This document shows positions 5,288 to 12,048 of a stretch of DNA of 13,059 bases, one piece after another. The stretch spans positions 3,592-16,650 of the forward strand of contig DNMN01000003.1 in NCBI GenBank assembly GCA_003489395.1. Direction: 5' to 3'. Within the stretch, counting starts at the first letter, position 1. The number at the start of each line of letters is the position of its first letter. The notes beneath the pieces are model-generated. The model worked only from the letters and a program-made list of their open reading frames with translations, ran no database searches and was not told where the DNA came from. Source of the DNA: Candidatus Yonathbacteria bacterium. Its GTDB lineage: Bacteria; Patescibacteriota; Minisyncoccia; Phycocordibacterales; UBA1550. The translations under genes and the position numbers were made by a program.

Positions 5288-6142
5288 ATGAAAAAAATAT
5301 TCTTGTCACAATTGGCTCTCTTTACATTGTTGTTTATCTTTGTGCTATATATTTTTTTTGTGCAAGACAAAGAAAGGCCATTCGGAAGATATATTGGGCA
5401 ATACCAGTCCTTTCAGGGGGTAACAGCAAGCTATGATGCTATGACGGGGTATATAATTGTTCATGATACTAACATTAATAGGTTAGTATCATTTCAAGGT
5501 ACATATCCGTCGCGGGTAGGGAAACACCCAGAAGAGGTAAGGTTTGTGAATGAAGACGCGTTCAAAAAGTCAATCTACGGAGAGGCTAAAATATCGATAA
5601 CTAACACAATAAAGAAAATGACAACAGTAACAATGACAACCAATCAAGGAGAGATTACACTTGAACTTTTTGGAGACCTAAAGCCAAAGACAGTAGAGAA
5701 TTTTACAAAACTCGCGAAGGACGGATTTTACAATGGCACGCGTTTTCACCGCGTCATTAAAGGCTTCATGGTTCAAGGAGGAGACCCAAATACGCAGGAC
5801 CGCGCGGAAAACTATTATATGCCAGGAACCGATAAGTATGTAGCTAGGGATCATATGGATATCTGGGGGACAGGTGGCCCTGGATACAGCTTTGCGGATG
5901 AGCTTAGTAATGAAAACAATAATGTTATCGGCACAATCTCAATGGCAAACTCTGGTCCCAACACAAACGGAAGTCAGTTTTTCATTAACACCGCGAACAA
6001 TAATTTCCTAGATACAAAACACACCGTGTTTGGAAAAGTCGTCGCAGGAATGGATGTTGTATCAAAAATTGAAAATAATAAGACAGGACAAAATGATCGC
6101 CCGATAGAGGATATGATAATTGAGAAGATGGAGGTGAAGTAG
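5288..6142 (+). CDS. Membrane-anchored cyclophilin-type peptidyl-prolyl isomerase
   Basis: 284 aa. Residues ~5-25 are a hydrophobic anchor. Residues ~27-108 are a region I do not recognise, and residues ~112-284 are a full cyclophilin domain. Visible motifs are FHRVIKGFMVQGGDP (153-167, with catalytic R155 and Q163), GTISMANSGPNTNGSQFFIN (215-234) and FLDTKHTVFGKVVAGMDVV (240-258). Position F240 stands where human CypA has the cyclosporin-contacting Trp, as in many bacterial PPIases. The domain speeds cis-trans isomerisation of X-Pro bonds, here probably outside the membrane. AAAGGA lies only a few bases before the ATG. M111 (ATG at 5618), just before VTMTTNQG, is where stand-alone cyclophilins usually begin and could be an internal start. 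Confidence 0.92.
   Translation: MKKIFLSQLALFTLLFIFVLYIFFVQDKERPFGRYIGQYQSFQGVTASYDAMTGYIIVHDTNINRLVSFQGTYPSRVGKHPEEVRFVNEDAFKKSIYGEAKISITNTIKKMTTVTMTTNQGEITLELFGDLKPKTVENFTKLAKDGFYNGTRFHRVIKGFMVQGGDPNTQDRAENYYMPGTDKYVARDHMDIWGTGGPGYSFADELSNENNNVIGTISMANSGPNTNGSQFFINTANNNFLDTKHTVFGKVVAGMDVVSKIENNKTGQNDRPIEDMIIEKMEVK
5463..5492 (+). repeat. 11-bp perfect hairpin inside the cyclophilin gene
   Basis: ATGATACTAAC (5463-5473) pairs with GTTAGTATCAT (5482-5492) around an 8-nt loop, within the unknown N-terminal region. It is translated without breaking the frame. Role unknown. Confidence 0.6.
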
Positions 6143-6171
6143 GGAGAACATTGTTTATGTCCAAGAGTCTG

Positions 6172-6213
6172 TGGCCAAGCCGTGAATTTACTAATTCAGA
6201 ATCAGCTGATTCG
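6172..6213. repeat. Short palindromic intergenic repeat, long form
   Basis: TGGCCAAGCCGTGAAT, then TTACTAATTCAGAAT, then CAGCTGATTCG. It contains an imperfect palindrome GAATTTACTAATTC followed by the perfect palindrome GAATCAGCTGATTC (6199-6212). It shares head and tail with 4446-4472. It lies 30 bp after the cyclophilin stop, in a gap with no gene. Confidence 0.75.
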
Positions 6214-6237
6214 CAATTGACATTTGACCACCAACTA

Positions 6238-6267
6238 AAAATCCCCCTTAAAGACAAGGGGGATTTT
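6238..6267 (+). terminator. Intrinsic terminator of the hpf-cyclophilin unit
   Basis: 12-bp perfect stem AAAATCCCCCTT (6238-6249) / AAGGGGGATTTT (6256-6267) with a 6-nt loop and the T-run at the end of the stem. Symmetric A/T tracts make it potentially bidirectional. The next promoter starts 5 bp later. Confidence 0.9.
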
Positions 6268-6271
6268 GATG

Positions 6272-6299
6272 TTGACTTTTTACTAAAAAAGTGTATAAT
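6272..6299 (+). promoter_or_regulatory. Strong sigma70-type promoter of the 75-aa gene
   Basis: TTGACT (6272-6277), 16-nt spacer, perfect TATAAT (6294-6299). The start would be near 6306, giving a ~40-nt leader that carries AAAGGAG before the ATG. Confidence 0.75.
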
Positions 6300-6345
6300 G
6301 GTTAAGGTAAGTCAATGGTGGCTTACTTTCACAAAGGAGAGCAAA

Positions 6346-6573
6346 ATGGCATTAAGAGTAGCGTTGAATGAAACAGAAATGGGTGAAATTGCTTTGGCGT
6401 ATGTAAAAAGAAAGATACGTCAAGATTCGATTCCATTGAATGCGGAAAAACTTCGCAGAGAAACCTGTAACGTTGCGAAGGAAATCGGTATCTCTCAGGA
6501 AAAGGCAATGCAGTTTGTCAGCCAGATTCTTGATAGCGCATTCAAGGAGGTTCTGGTAGGTCTCAGCAAATAA
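6346..6573 (+). CDS. Small helical protein of unknown function (75 aa)
   Basis: Sequence begins MALRVALNETEMGEIALAYV; it has no membrane segment or signal peptide and few strand formers. It looks all-helical, with charged amphipathic stretches (KLRRETCNVAKEIGISQEKAMQFVSQIL). I recognise no family. The start at 6346 is set by AAAGGAG five or six bases upstream, the best Shine-Dalgarno in the window. A longer open frame starting at 6151 runs through the palindromic repeat, the terminator and the promoter and is not real. The gene has its own near-consensus promoter, a structured 3' region and a terminator, so it is probably a well-expressed single-gene unit. Confidence 0.78.
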   Translation: MALRVALNETEMGEIALAYVKRKIRQDSIPLNAEKLRRETCNVAKEIGISQEKAMQFVSQILDSAFKEVLVGLSK

Positions 6574-6582
6574 TAACGTAAT

Positions 6583-6710
6583 AAAAACGGCAAGGTGAAG
6601 TCTCAGACTTCCTAAAAGGGTAATTCTGGCTCCTGTGTGAAAGCACAGCAAGCGGAGAACAAGAACCTCTCCTCCCGCATTAAACGGCATGATAACCTCA
6701 TGCCGTTTTT
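6583..6710 (+). ncRNA. Candidate structured RNA / structured 3' UTR
   Basis: Between the stop of the 75-aa gene and its terminator lie several small hairpins: GAAGTC-TCA-GACTTC (6597-6611), CTGTG-TGAAAG-CACAG (6633-6648) and the terminator stem (6682-6708). AAAAACGGCA (6583-6592) is a perfect complement of TGCCGTTTTT (6701-6710), the terminator's 3' arm and U-run. The whole segment can therefore close into one multibranched domain that competes with the terminator. No plus-strand gene follows, so a switch for a downstream gene is unlikely. A 3'-end RNA or processed small RNA is possible (inference). Confidence 0.35.
6682..6710 (+). terminator. Intrinsic terminator of the 75-aa gene
   Basis: AAACGGCATGA (6682-6692) pairs with TCATGCCGTTT (6698-6708), 5-nt loop, T-run 6706-6710. 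It stands between the plus-strand 75-aa gene and the convergent fmt. Confidence 0.88.
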
Positions 6711-6741
6711 CTATTCTCTACAAACTAAAACCTACCAACTA

Positions 6742-7629
6742 CTAACTACCCCTCTGTCCTCTCATAAAATCCTCGTAGGACATTTCTTTTTTTCCTTCAG
6801 GAATCACGCGGTCAAGGACTAGCTTTCCGTCCTCTAAATGCGCTTCGGTCACTACAACTCTTATTTCCAGGTTGTTTCTTGTGGTTATGAAATACGCGCG
6901 AGGCCATGAGTCAAATGCGCGGATTTTTCTAAACATACGCGCGGAATCGTCATCCAAATAAATTTGTCCGCTCCCGCTAGTCATTTTTTTTGTAAATGTC
7001 GCGCGGTCGTGTTCTTGCTCCTCAGGAGTTATTTTTCCAGACACCCAAGGCGGAATAGTTTCAACCAAAAGTTTGCCTCCGAGCATTCCAAGCATCTCCT
7101 CAAGGTCTGTTCCTTTTGGCGGCCAGTTTGGCACTGTAATTTTTTGTTGCGCGACTATTGACCCATGGTCCACCTCTTCGTCAATAAGCATTATTGTCAC
7201 ACCAGCGTCGTGCGGTTCACCGACAGGAACTTCTTCCAGTATTGCCGATTGGATGGGGGATGCTCCGCGAAGTTTTGGCAACAAAGATGGATGCACGTTT
7301 AGCGTCCCGTGTTTTGGCAAATCAAGTATTTCGCGCGGAACAATTTTTCCATAAGATGCAATAACAAACAATTGGCAATTTGTGTCTGATAATTTGTTTA
7401 CAAATTCAGAATCCAACTTCTCAGGCTCAAGGGTTGGAACATTGTGAGCGTCTGCCCAAACCTTTACTTCGCTCGGAGACATTTCAAGTCCGCGACCTTT
7501 TTGTCGCGGTGGAGCTGTCACAACGAGAGAGGGGAGCATCCCATCGCGCGCCATCTCTTCTAGAACAATCACAGAAATGCGAGATGTTCCCCAAAATGCA
7601 ATTTTAATTTCAGATTTTGTTTCTTGCAT
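6742..7629 (-). CDS. fmt: Methionyl-tRNA formyltransferase
   Basis: 295 aa, slightly shorter than E. coli Fmt (315). The N-terminal formyltransferase domain shows IKIAFWGTSRISVIVLEEM (8-26), ASYGKIVPREIL (91-102), and the core NVHPSLLPKLRGASPI (111-126) with catalytic N111 and H113. D150 lies in IMLIDEEVDHG. The C-terminal OB-like domain (~205-295) includes FRKIRAFDSWPRAYF. It uses 10-formyl-THF to formylate Met-tRNAi, marking it for initiation. The ATG overlaps the def stop by one base (TAATG), so formylation and deformylation enzymes are translationally coupled. Confidence 0.97.
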   Translation of the reverse strand: MQETKSEIKIAFWGTSRISVIVLEEMARDGMLPSLVVTAPPRQKGRGLEMSPSEVKVWADAHNVPTLEPEKLDSEFVNKLSDTNCQLFVIASYGKIVPREILDLPKHGTLNVHPSLLPKLRGASPIQSAILEEVPVGEPHDAGVTIMLIDEEVDHGSIVAQQKITVPNWPPKGTDLEEMLGMLGGKLLVETIPPWVSGKITPEEQEHDRATFTKKMTSGSGQIYLDDDSARMFRKIRAFDSWPRAYFITTRNNLEIRVVVTEAHLEDGKLVLDRVIPEGKKEMSYEDFMRGQRGS

Positions 7630-8243
7630 TATTTTGTTTGCGATTGTTCCCTGCGTCGTATCTCCTGTTCTTCGGCGGTAATCTTTTCTACGTTACGCGC
7701 AGTGTCTATAAAAAGCGCGCCGTTTAGGTGGTCGGTCTCGTGTTGAAAAATCTGAGCAAGTAAACCGCTTCCGCCCCATGTAAATGCTTTGCCATTTTGA
7801 TCATACGCGCGCACGGTTGCTTTATCCGCGCGGGAAACTTCGCCGTAGAGCCATCGCACCGAGAGACACCCTTCCGGAACCCATTTTTTCTTGCGTGAAA
7901 GTTTTGTAATTACAGGGTTAATGAAAACCATATCAGAGCGCATAGGTTTTTTATGTAGTGGCGGTTTTGCGAGACTCACATAGTCCGAATGAATACTGTC
8001 TAGCTCGTCTTCGTGTTCATCTTCTACATCCTCGTATTCAAAAGCGCGGTGCGACACGACAAATATGCGAAGCGGTATGCCGATTTGCGGAGCCGCTATT
8101 GCAACACCATCCTCCTCCTTTTCTAGAGCAGTCACCATGTCCTCTAAAATTTTTTTAAGACGAGGTGAGCCAAAATCTTTTGGATTTACCGACTCGGCAA
8201 CCTCACGGAGTACTGGGTCTTCTTTTTGGACAATCTTGACCAT
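7629..8243 (-). CDS. def: Peptide deformylase
   Basis: 204 aa. All three deformylase motifs are present: DGVAIAAPQIG (45-55, Q53), EGCLSV (124-129, metal ligand C126) and QHETDHLNG (167-175, H168, E169, H172). The enzyme removes the N-formyl group from nascent proteins. Between motifs 1 and 2 there are ~71 residues compared with ~38 in E. coli. The extra part (about 66-104) is acidic then basic (EYEDVEDEHEDELD, then PPLHKKPMRSDM), probably a surface loop. Sits between priA (33 bp upstream) and fmt (1-bp overlap), a familiar bacterial order. No Shine-Dalgarno; TACAAT lies 9 nt before the ATG. Confidence 0.97.
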   Translation of the reverse strand: MVKIVQKEDPVLREVAESVNPKDFGSPRLKKILEDMVTALEKEEDGVAIAAPQIGIPLRIFVVSHRAFEYEDVEDEHEDELDSIHSDYVSLAKPPLHKKPMRSDMVFINPVITKLSRKKKWVPEGCLSVRWLYGEVSRADKATVRAYDQNGKAFTWGGSGLLAQIFQHETDHLNGALFIDTARNVEKITAEEQEIRRREQSQTK

Positions 8244-8252
8244 ATCATTGGC

Positions 8253-8258
8253 ATTGTA
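8253..8258 (-). promoter_or_regulatory. Possible -10 of def in the priA-def gap
   Basis: TACAAT on the minus strand, 9 nt before the def ATG; the -35 (TTTAAT, 8276-8281, 17-nt spacing) is weak. A near-leaderless def-fmt transcript is possible besides readthrough from priA. Confidence 0.3.
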
Positions 8259-8276
8259 GCGTATTTCGTCCTTTTA

Positions 8277-10199
8277 TTAAAGCAGGTGGTCTGGGTTTAC
8301 TTCTATAGTGAACTGCATTGGAAGCGCGCGAAGTTTGCCAAGCAGTTCATTGTTTGGCCAGTTACCCTCAGCAAGTTTCAAAATCATATGCATGCGGAAA
8401 ATATTTTTTGGCTCCTTTGCTATGCTCCCTGGCACTATCGGCGAGTATGTTTCTAAAAAAGTCTTCAAGCGTTCCATTTCGGAAGCGACCTCCGCTCGTT
8501 TGCCACGCAGAGTGATTTTTATAATGGTGCCGTACGGCGGGTAGGAAAATGCTTTTCTAATCGCTAGTTCGTTTTCTGTAAATTTCAAAAGGTCGCCCGC
8601 TAGAGCCTGCTCAAATATGGTCGTGTCATCCGCGCGTGTTTGTATAAGCAGTGTGCCAGTTGTTTTTTCGCGAAGCGCAAGCACTAGCGCAAATATGCGC
8701 TCCGACATTCGTATATCGGGAATGGCGAAAAGTGAATCAATTGAAATAATGGCAGTGTTGTCTACTGAACCTAAAAGCGGAAGCGCCATCGGAGTCGCGA
8801 TGAGCACACCAGAATCCGACTTCTCAAATTTTTCAATAATTTTTTTTCCTTGCGCGCGAGTTTTCGCGCGTTCGCTGTCTAAAATAAATCTTTCTGTTTT
8901 CGGAAAAAGTTTCGCAATTTCATCATCAATGCGATCAATGCCAATGCCAACTCCCTGCAGTTTCCATCCTTTGCAATTTGGGCAGGTTTCGTTCACATTG
9001 TTTTCTGGCACTCTCATAAATCCGCATCCGTGGCATACAAATATTTGCGCGCTTCCTATTGCTGATTCTTTCCGATGCACTACAAGCGGGGTTTCGCATT
9101 GTGGACATCTTACCAGCGCTCCACAGTCACTACATGTTGTTACCGGAGCGAGCCCTTTTCTGGCAGACAAAAGAAGAACGCGCTCGCTTCGCTCGCGCGC
9201 ATCCTGCATAAGCTCCAAGAGCTCTTTAGAAACGAGCACCATCTCTCGCCGTCCTGTTTTTTCACGAATATATTTTTCCTCCTTGCGCGGATCCACCAAA
9301 ATAATTTCTGTTTGCTCGCGCGCGTGCTGTGATATTCGCCCAAACTCGCCAATAGAGCCGTTTGCTATTCGTTCGTGTGTTTCCGCTCGAAGTATTGGCG
9401 CGCCGATTATCAGCCTGCCTCCGCACGCGCGAGCGTATTCCTCCACAAATACGCGCAGGTCAATCTGCGGTCGTGAAATGGTTTTCCACGCATGCGAGTG
9501 CTCCTCGTCCAGGACAATTGTTTTGAAACGGCGAGGAAGCGCTAGGTACTGCGCAGTGCCGACCACAAGAACCGCATGCTCCTCCTTTAAAATATTTTTC
9601 CATATTTCAATAATTTTCTTTTTTGAAATACTGCTGTGAAGAGAGAATGTGTAGTCTAAAATGCCGTGTCCTAGCTCGGCAGACCTTCGCAATACATCTT
9701 CTTCTGTCGGCACGCATACAAAAACAGATTCATGTCGCGCAAAGGATTCGCGAACTAGTCTTTGATACTCCTCGTAGCGTGTTTTTGTATTGCCCTGAGT
9801 CGCGAGAATTTCAAATTTTCCATTAGTTTCCTTTGAAGCAGATTCCTTGAGTACGCCCTCTAGGTGCGCGTCCAGTATTGCCTTTGGTGTGAGCGCGAGC
9901 AGTACCTCTCCAAGTTTTTGCGCAGATAAATCCGAAGTTTCCTCTACAGCTTTTAGAAAAGCAGGCAACCAAATCCTCCGAGGTTTCGCGCGCGTGATTT
10001 TTCGTATCGCGTAATCCGACGACCTGATAGACGACCTCTCCTCGGAAACCTCGCGACATAGAAGCACAATAGCTGGCACCTCGCGAGTGCGTATCGGCGC
10101 CACCACAACCATCCCCACCTCAATCGGTTCTTTAGAAAAATATGTGAGAGCGCTTTGAAGCGCTCCACGCGCGATAGGGGCGACGGTGATAATCTGCAT
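8277..10199 (-). CDS. priA: PriA-like primosomal protein N' with degenerate helicase motifs
   Basis: 640 aa (E. coli PriA 732). All eight zinc-binding cysteines of PriA are present: CSDC (356/359), CPQC (365/368), CHGC (389/392), CPNC (406/409). The Walker B box is kept as VLDEEHSHAWK (229-239), and the C-terminal SYPPYG region (552-557) fits. But the Walker A site is ATQGNTKT (133-140) instead of GVTGSGKT. Motif III reads GAPILRAET rather than SATPSLES. The GTQMIAKG-like motif V is ATPMALPL, and the QVAGRAGR arginine-finger motif VI is absent (ALVLALREKTTG before LLIQT). PriA normally binds stalled forks and reloads the replisome. Here the DNA- and zinc-binding scaffold seems kept while ATP-driven unwinding is doubtful. 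Position before def-fmt supports orthology. Confidence 0.9.
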   Translation of the reverse strand: MQIITVAPIARGALQSALTYFSKEPIEVGMVVVAPIRTREVPAIVLLCREVSEERSSIRSSDYAIRKITRAKPRRIWLPAFLKAVEETSDLSAQKLGEVLLALTPKAILDAHLEGVLKESASKETNGKFEILATQGNTKTRYEEYQRLVRESFARHESVFVCVPTEEDVLRRSAELGHGILDYTFSLHSSISKKKIIEIWKNILKEEHAVLVVGTAQYLALPRRFKTIVLDEEHSHAWKTISRPQIDLRVFVEEYARACGGRLIIGAPILRAETHERIANGSIGEFGRISQHAREQTEIILVDPRKEEKYIREKTGRREMVLVSKELLELMQDARERSERVLLLSARKGLAPVTTCSDCGALVRCPQCETPLVVHRKESAIGSAQIFVCHGCGFMRVPENNVNETCPNCKGWKLQGVGIGIDRIDDEIAKLFPKTERFILDSERAKTRAQGKKIIEKFEKSDSGVLIATPMALPLLGSVDNTAIISIDSLFAIPDIRMSERIFALVLALREKTTGTLLIQTRADDTTIFEQALAGDLLKFTENELAIRKAFSYPPYGTIIKITLRGKRAEVASEMERLKTFLETYSPIVPGSIAKEPKNIFRMHMILKLAEGNWPNNELLGKLRALPMQFTIEVNPDHLL

Positions 10200-10205
10200 A
10201 CACTC

Positions 10206-10211
10206 ATTTTA
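10206..10211 (-). promoter_or_regulatory. Possible -10 of priA, leaderless
   Basis: TAAAAT on the minus strand, 6 nt before the priA ATG (10199). The gap to the upstream gene's stop is only 23 bp and follows that gene's terminator, so priA needs its own start. No Shine-Dalgarno is present. Confidence 0.4.
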
Positions 10212-10222
10212 TCGCATAATCG

Positions 10223-10630
10223 TTACAAAAGAAAAAATCCGCCTTGTGCAAGGCGGATTTGGCGAGGGTTTTGCTTATTGACATCCTGAATGTAGCGAAT
10301 ACAGATGTATTCTTTTTCAAAAATTTCTATAGCGAGTATCTCTATGGTGAATTCTTTGTACAAATTTTCGGTCATCTCTGCGAAAAATGTTTCTCGTAGG
10401 GTTGTATTTATTTTCAATTTATCAACAAATTCGCTTCCAAAGTTCGCGCATATTTCTTCTTCTGAATCATATGTGTCTACTATGCGAAGCAATTTTTGAT
10501 TGGTAAAAGAAAATTCATACTGCTTATTTGTGTTTACAATGAGCTTTCCTCCTGCGCATGTCTCTGCAAACAGAAGTAAGATTACGAATCCTGCTACGGC
10601 AATAGCTTTGAGGCGGTCAAGCGTTTTCAT
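10223..10630 (-). CDS. Small secreted or lipoprotein-like protein, unknown; frame crosses its own terminator
   Basis: 135 aa. Residues 1-27 are a signal peptide (KTLDRLK, then a hydrophobic core AIAVAGFVILLLFA, ending ETCAGG). Cys25 might be a lipid site, but AETC is a poor lipobox. The mature part is acidic and helix/strand mixed, with no recognised family. The start is well supported by AGGGAGGG about 6 nt before the ATG and a promoter at 10661-10689. The last ~12 codons (…RLAQGGFFLL) are encoded by the terminator hairpin and its U-run, with the TAA only after it. Either termination yields mRNA without a stop, or a frameshift has removed an earlier stop (a TAA in another frame sits about 15 codons before the end). 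Confidence 0.7.
   Translation of the reverse strand: MKTLDRLKAIAVAGFVILLLFAETCAGGKLIVNTNKQYEFSFTNQKLLRIVDTYDSEEEICANFGSEFVDKLKINTTLRETFFAEMTENLYKEFTIEILAIEIFEKEYICIRYIQDVNKQNPRQIRLAQGGFFLL
10231..10260 (-). terminator. Intrinsic terminator inside the end of the 135-aa reading frame
   Basis: AAATCCGCCTT (10235-10245) pairs with AAGGCGGATTT (10250-10260), 4-nt loop, followed on the minus strand by TTTTTTCTTTTG. The stop codon (10223-10225) lies beyond the U-run. Confidence 0.85.
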
Positions 10631-10660
10631 GGCACCCTCCCTTTGTTATTGTCTTTTAAT

Positions 10661-10689
10661 ATTGTCCCACAACGCGTCAATTTGGTCAA
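10661..10689 (-). promoter_or_regulatory. Promoter of the 135-aa gene
   Basis: Minus strand TTGACC (10684-10689), 17-nt spacer, GACAAT (10661-10666). A start near 10655 gives a ~25-nt leader with the AGGGAGGG ribosome site. Confidence 0.5.
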
Positions 10690-10696
10690 AACACAA

Positions 10697-10724
10697 TTTA
10701 CATAGTAAGATAGACTCCTACAAC
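10697..10724 (+). promoter_or_regulatory. Possible promoter of murA-mreB
   Basis: TTTACA (10697-10702), 16-nt spacer, TACAAC (10719-10724), 7 nt before the murA ATG. It lies back to back with the divergent promoter. An alternative -10 is TAAGAT (10706-10711). No Shine-Dalgarno precedes the ATG. Confidence 0.3.
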
Positions 10725-10731
10725 AATCTAT

Positions 10732-12045
10732 ATGAGCAACACATTTGTTATCAAGGGACTCGGAGGCGAGCGAAAGCTTCACGGCATTGTGCGTGTCACA
10801 GGCGCAAAAAATGCCGCTCTAAAAGCCATCGCTTCCACAGTGCTTTTTCGCGACACTGTCACATTGACCAACATCCCCGAAATCAGCGACACTTTGCGAA
10901 TGTTTGATTTGCTCAAAGATATGGGCGCGGAAGTTATCAAAACAAGAAAAGGCGCTTACACAGTTTCAATTGAAAAAGGTTTCGCTCCGGAGCTGACACC
11001 TGGCATTGCAAAAAGAATGCGCGCGTCCGTGGTGGTCACGGGCCCCGTGCTCGCGCGTTATGGAAAAGTTTCGTTTCCGCATCCAGGCGGGTGTGTTATC
11101 GGCGCGCGACCACTTGATCTATTTGTGAGCGGGTTTGAAAAAATGGGCGCAAAGGTTTCCATAAAAGATGACTCGTATGTGGTGACTGCAAAGGGCGGAC
11201 TTAAAGGCGCAGAAATTTTTCTCAAAAATCAGAGCGTTACTGTAACGGAAACTTTTATGATGGCTGGCGTGCTCGCAAAAGGCACTACAGTTATTAAAAA
11301 CTCCGCAATGGAGCCCGAGATTGCCGACCTCGCGGAATTTTTAAATAAATGCGGAGCAAAAATTTCTGGAGCAGGCACGCCAACCATCACTATCAAAGGC
11401 GGAAAATTTTTGTCTGGCAAAGGTCATCCGTACAAGACAATGCCTGACCGCATTGAGGCGGGAAGTTTCCTCGTGTTGGGAGCGCTCTCCGCGCGCGAGC
11501 TTCATATTACAAACTGCAACCCCGAGCATCTGGAATCGCCGATTGATATATTGAGGAGCGCTGGCGTGGGTATTGAAATAAAGAAAAATGAAATCATTGT
11601 TCGCGCGCCGTCTGTATTGCGACCAGTTGATATTAAAACTCACGAGTACCCTGGTTTTCCGACAGACCTCCAAGCGCCGATGACAGTGCTCCTCACGCAA
11701 GCAGATGGCGAGAGCACGGTCTTTGAAACTATTTTTGAAGGACGATTAAACTACACAGAGTCTCTTTCCGCGATGGGCGCGAATATCACTATGATGGATC
11801 CGCACCGCGCTCTAGTGCGTGGAAAGACGGAGCTAAAAGGTCGTAAACTTACAAGCCCCGACCTTCGCGCTGGGCTCGCTTTCGTCATTTCCGCGATAGT
11901 TGCAAAAGGGGAGTCAGTCATACATAATGTGGACACTACGATAGACCGTGGGTACGAGGATGTAGAAACACGTTTGCGAGCGATAGGTGTTGATATAGAA
12001 AGAGCAAAAATGGTCCCAGAGGAAACTCCGGAATCAGCAGTTTAA
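10732..12045 (+). CDS. murA: UDP-N-acetylglucosamine 1-carboxyvinyltransferase
   Basis: 437 aa, close to the usual ~420, built of two repeated alpha/beta domains. K26 and N27 in VTGAKNAALK bind substrate. PGGCVIGARP places the active-site Cys at C121, so it should be fosfomycin-sensitive in principle, unlike variants with Asp. D312 in YPGFPTDLQAPM is the catalytic base region, and DLRAGLA (377-383) and DRGYEDVE (405-412) are conserved C-terminal motifs. It transfers enolpyruvate from PEP to UDP-GlcNAc, the first committed step of peptidoglycan synthesis, in the cytoplasm. The C-terminus has a short extra tail (MVPEETPESAV). mreB follows after 3 bp. Confidence 0.98.
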   Translation: MSNTFVIKGLGGERKLHGIVRVTGAKNAALKAIASTVLFRDTVTLTNIPEISDTLRMFDLLKDMGAEVIKTRKGAYTVSIEKGFAPELTPGIAKRMRASVVVTGPVLARYGKVSFPHPGGCVIGARPLDLFVSGFEKMGAKVSIKDDSYVVTAKGGLKGAEIFLKNQSVTVTETFMMAGVLAKGTTVIKNSAMEPEIADLAEFLNKCGAKISGAGTPTITIKGGKFLSGKGHPYKTMPDRIEAGSFLVLGALSARELHITNCNPEHLESPIDILRSAGVGIEIKKNEIIVRAPSVLRPVDIKTHEYPGFPTDLQAPMTVLLTQADGESTVFETIFEGRLNYTESLSAMGANITMMDPHRALVRGKTELKGRKLTSPDLRAGLAFVISAIVAKGESVIHNVDTTIDRGYEDVETRLRAIGVDIERAKMVPEETPESAV

Positions 12046-12048
12046 TTT

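Noticed and set aside
6151..6345. Upstream extension of the 75-aa gene
   Set aside because: Runs through a repeat, a terminator and the promoter; the Shine-Dalgarno fixes the start at 6346.
8617..9639. 340-codon plus-strand open frame
   Set aside because: Exactly antisense to priA, low-complexity Ser/Arg/Cys-rich translation, no ribosome site; a shadow of priA codon bias.
621..12045. UGA recoded as glycine (as in some candidate phyla)
   Set aside because: The M14 gene ends at TGA at the expected length, and core genes such as murA, fmt, def and mreB contain no in-frame TGA.
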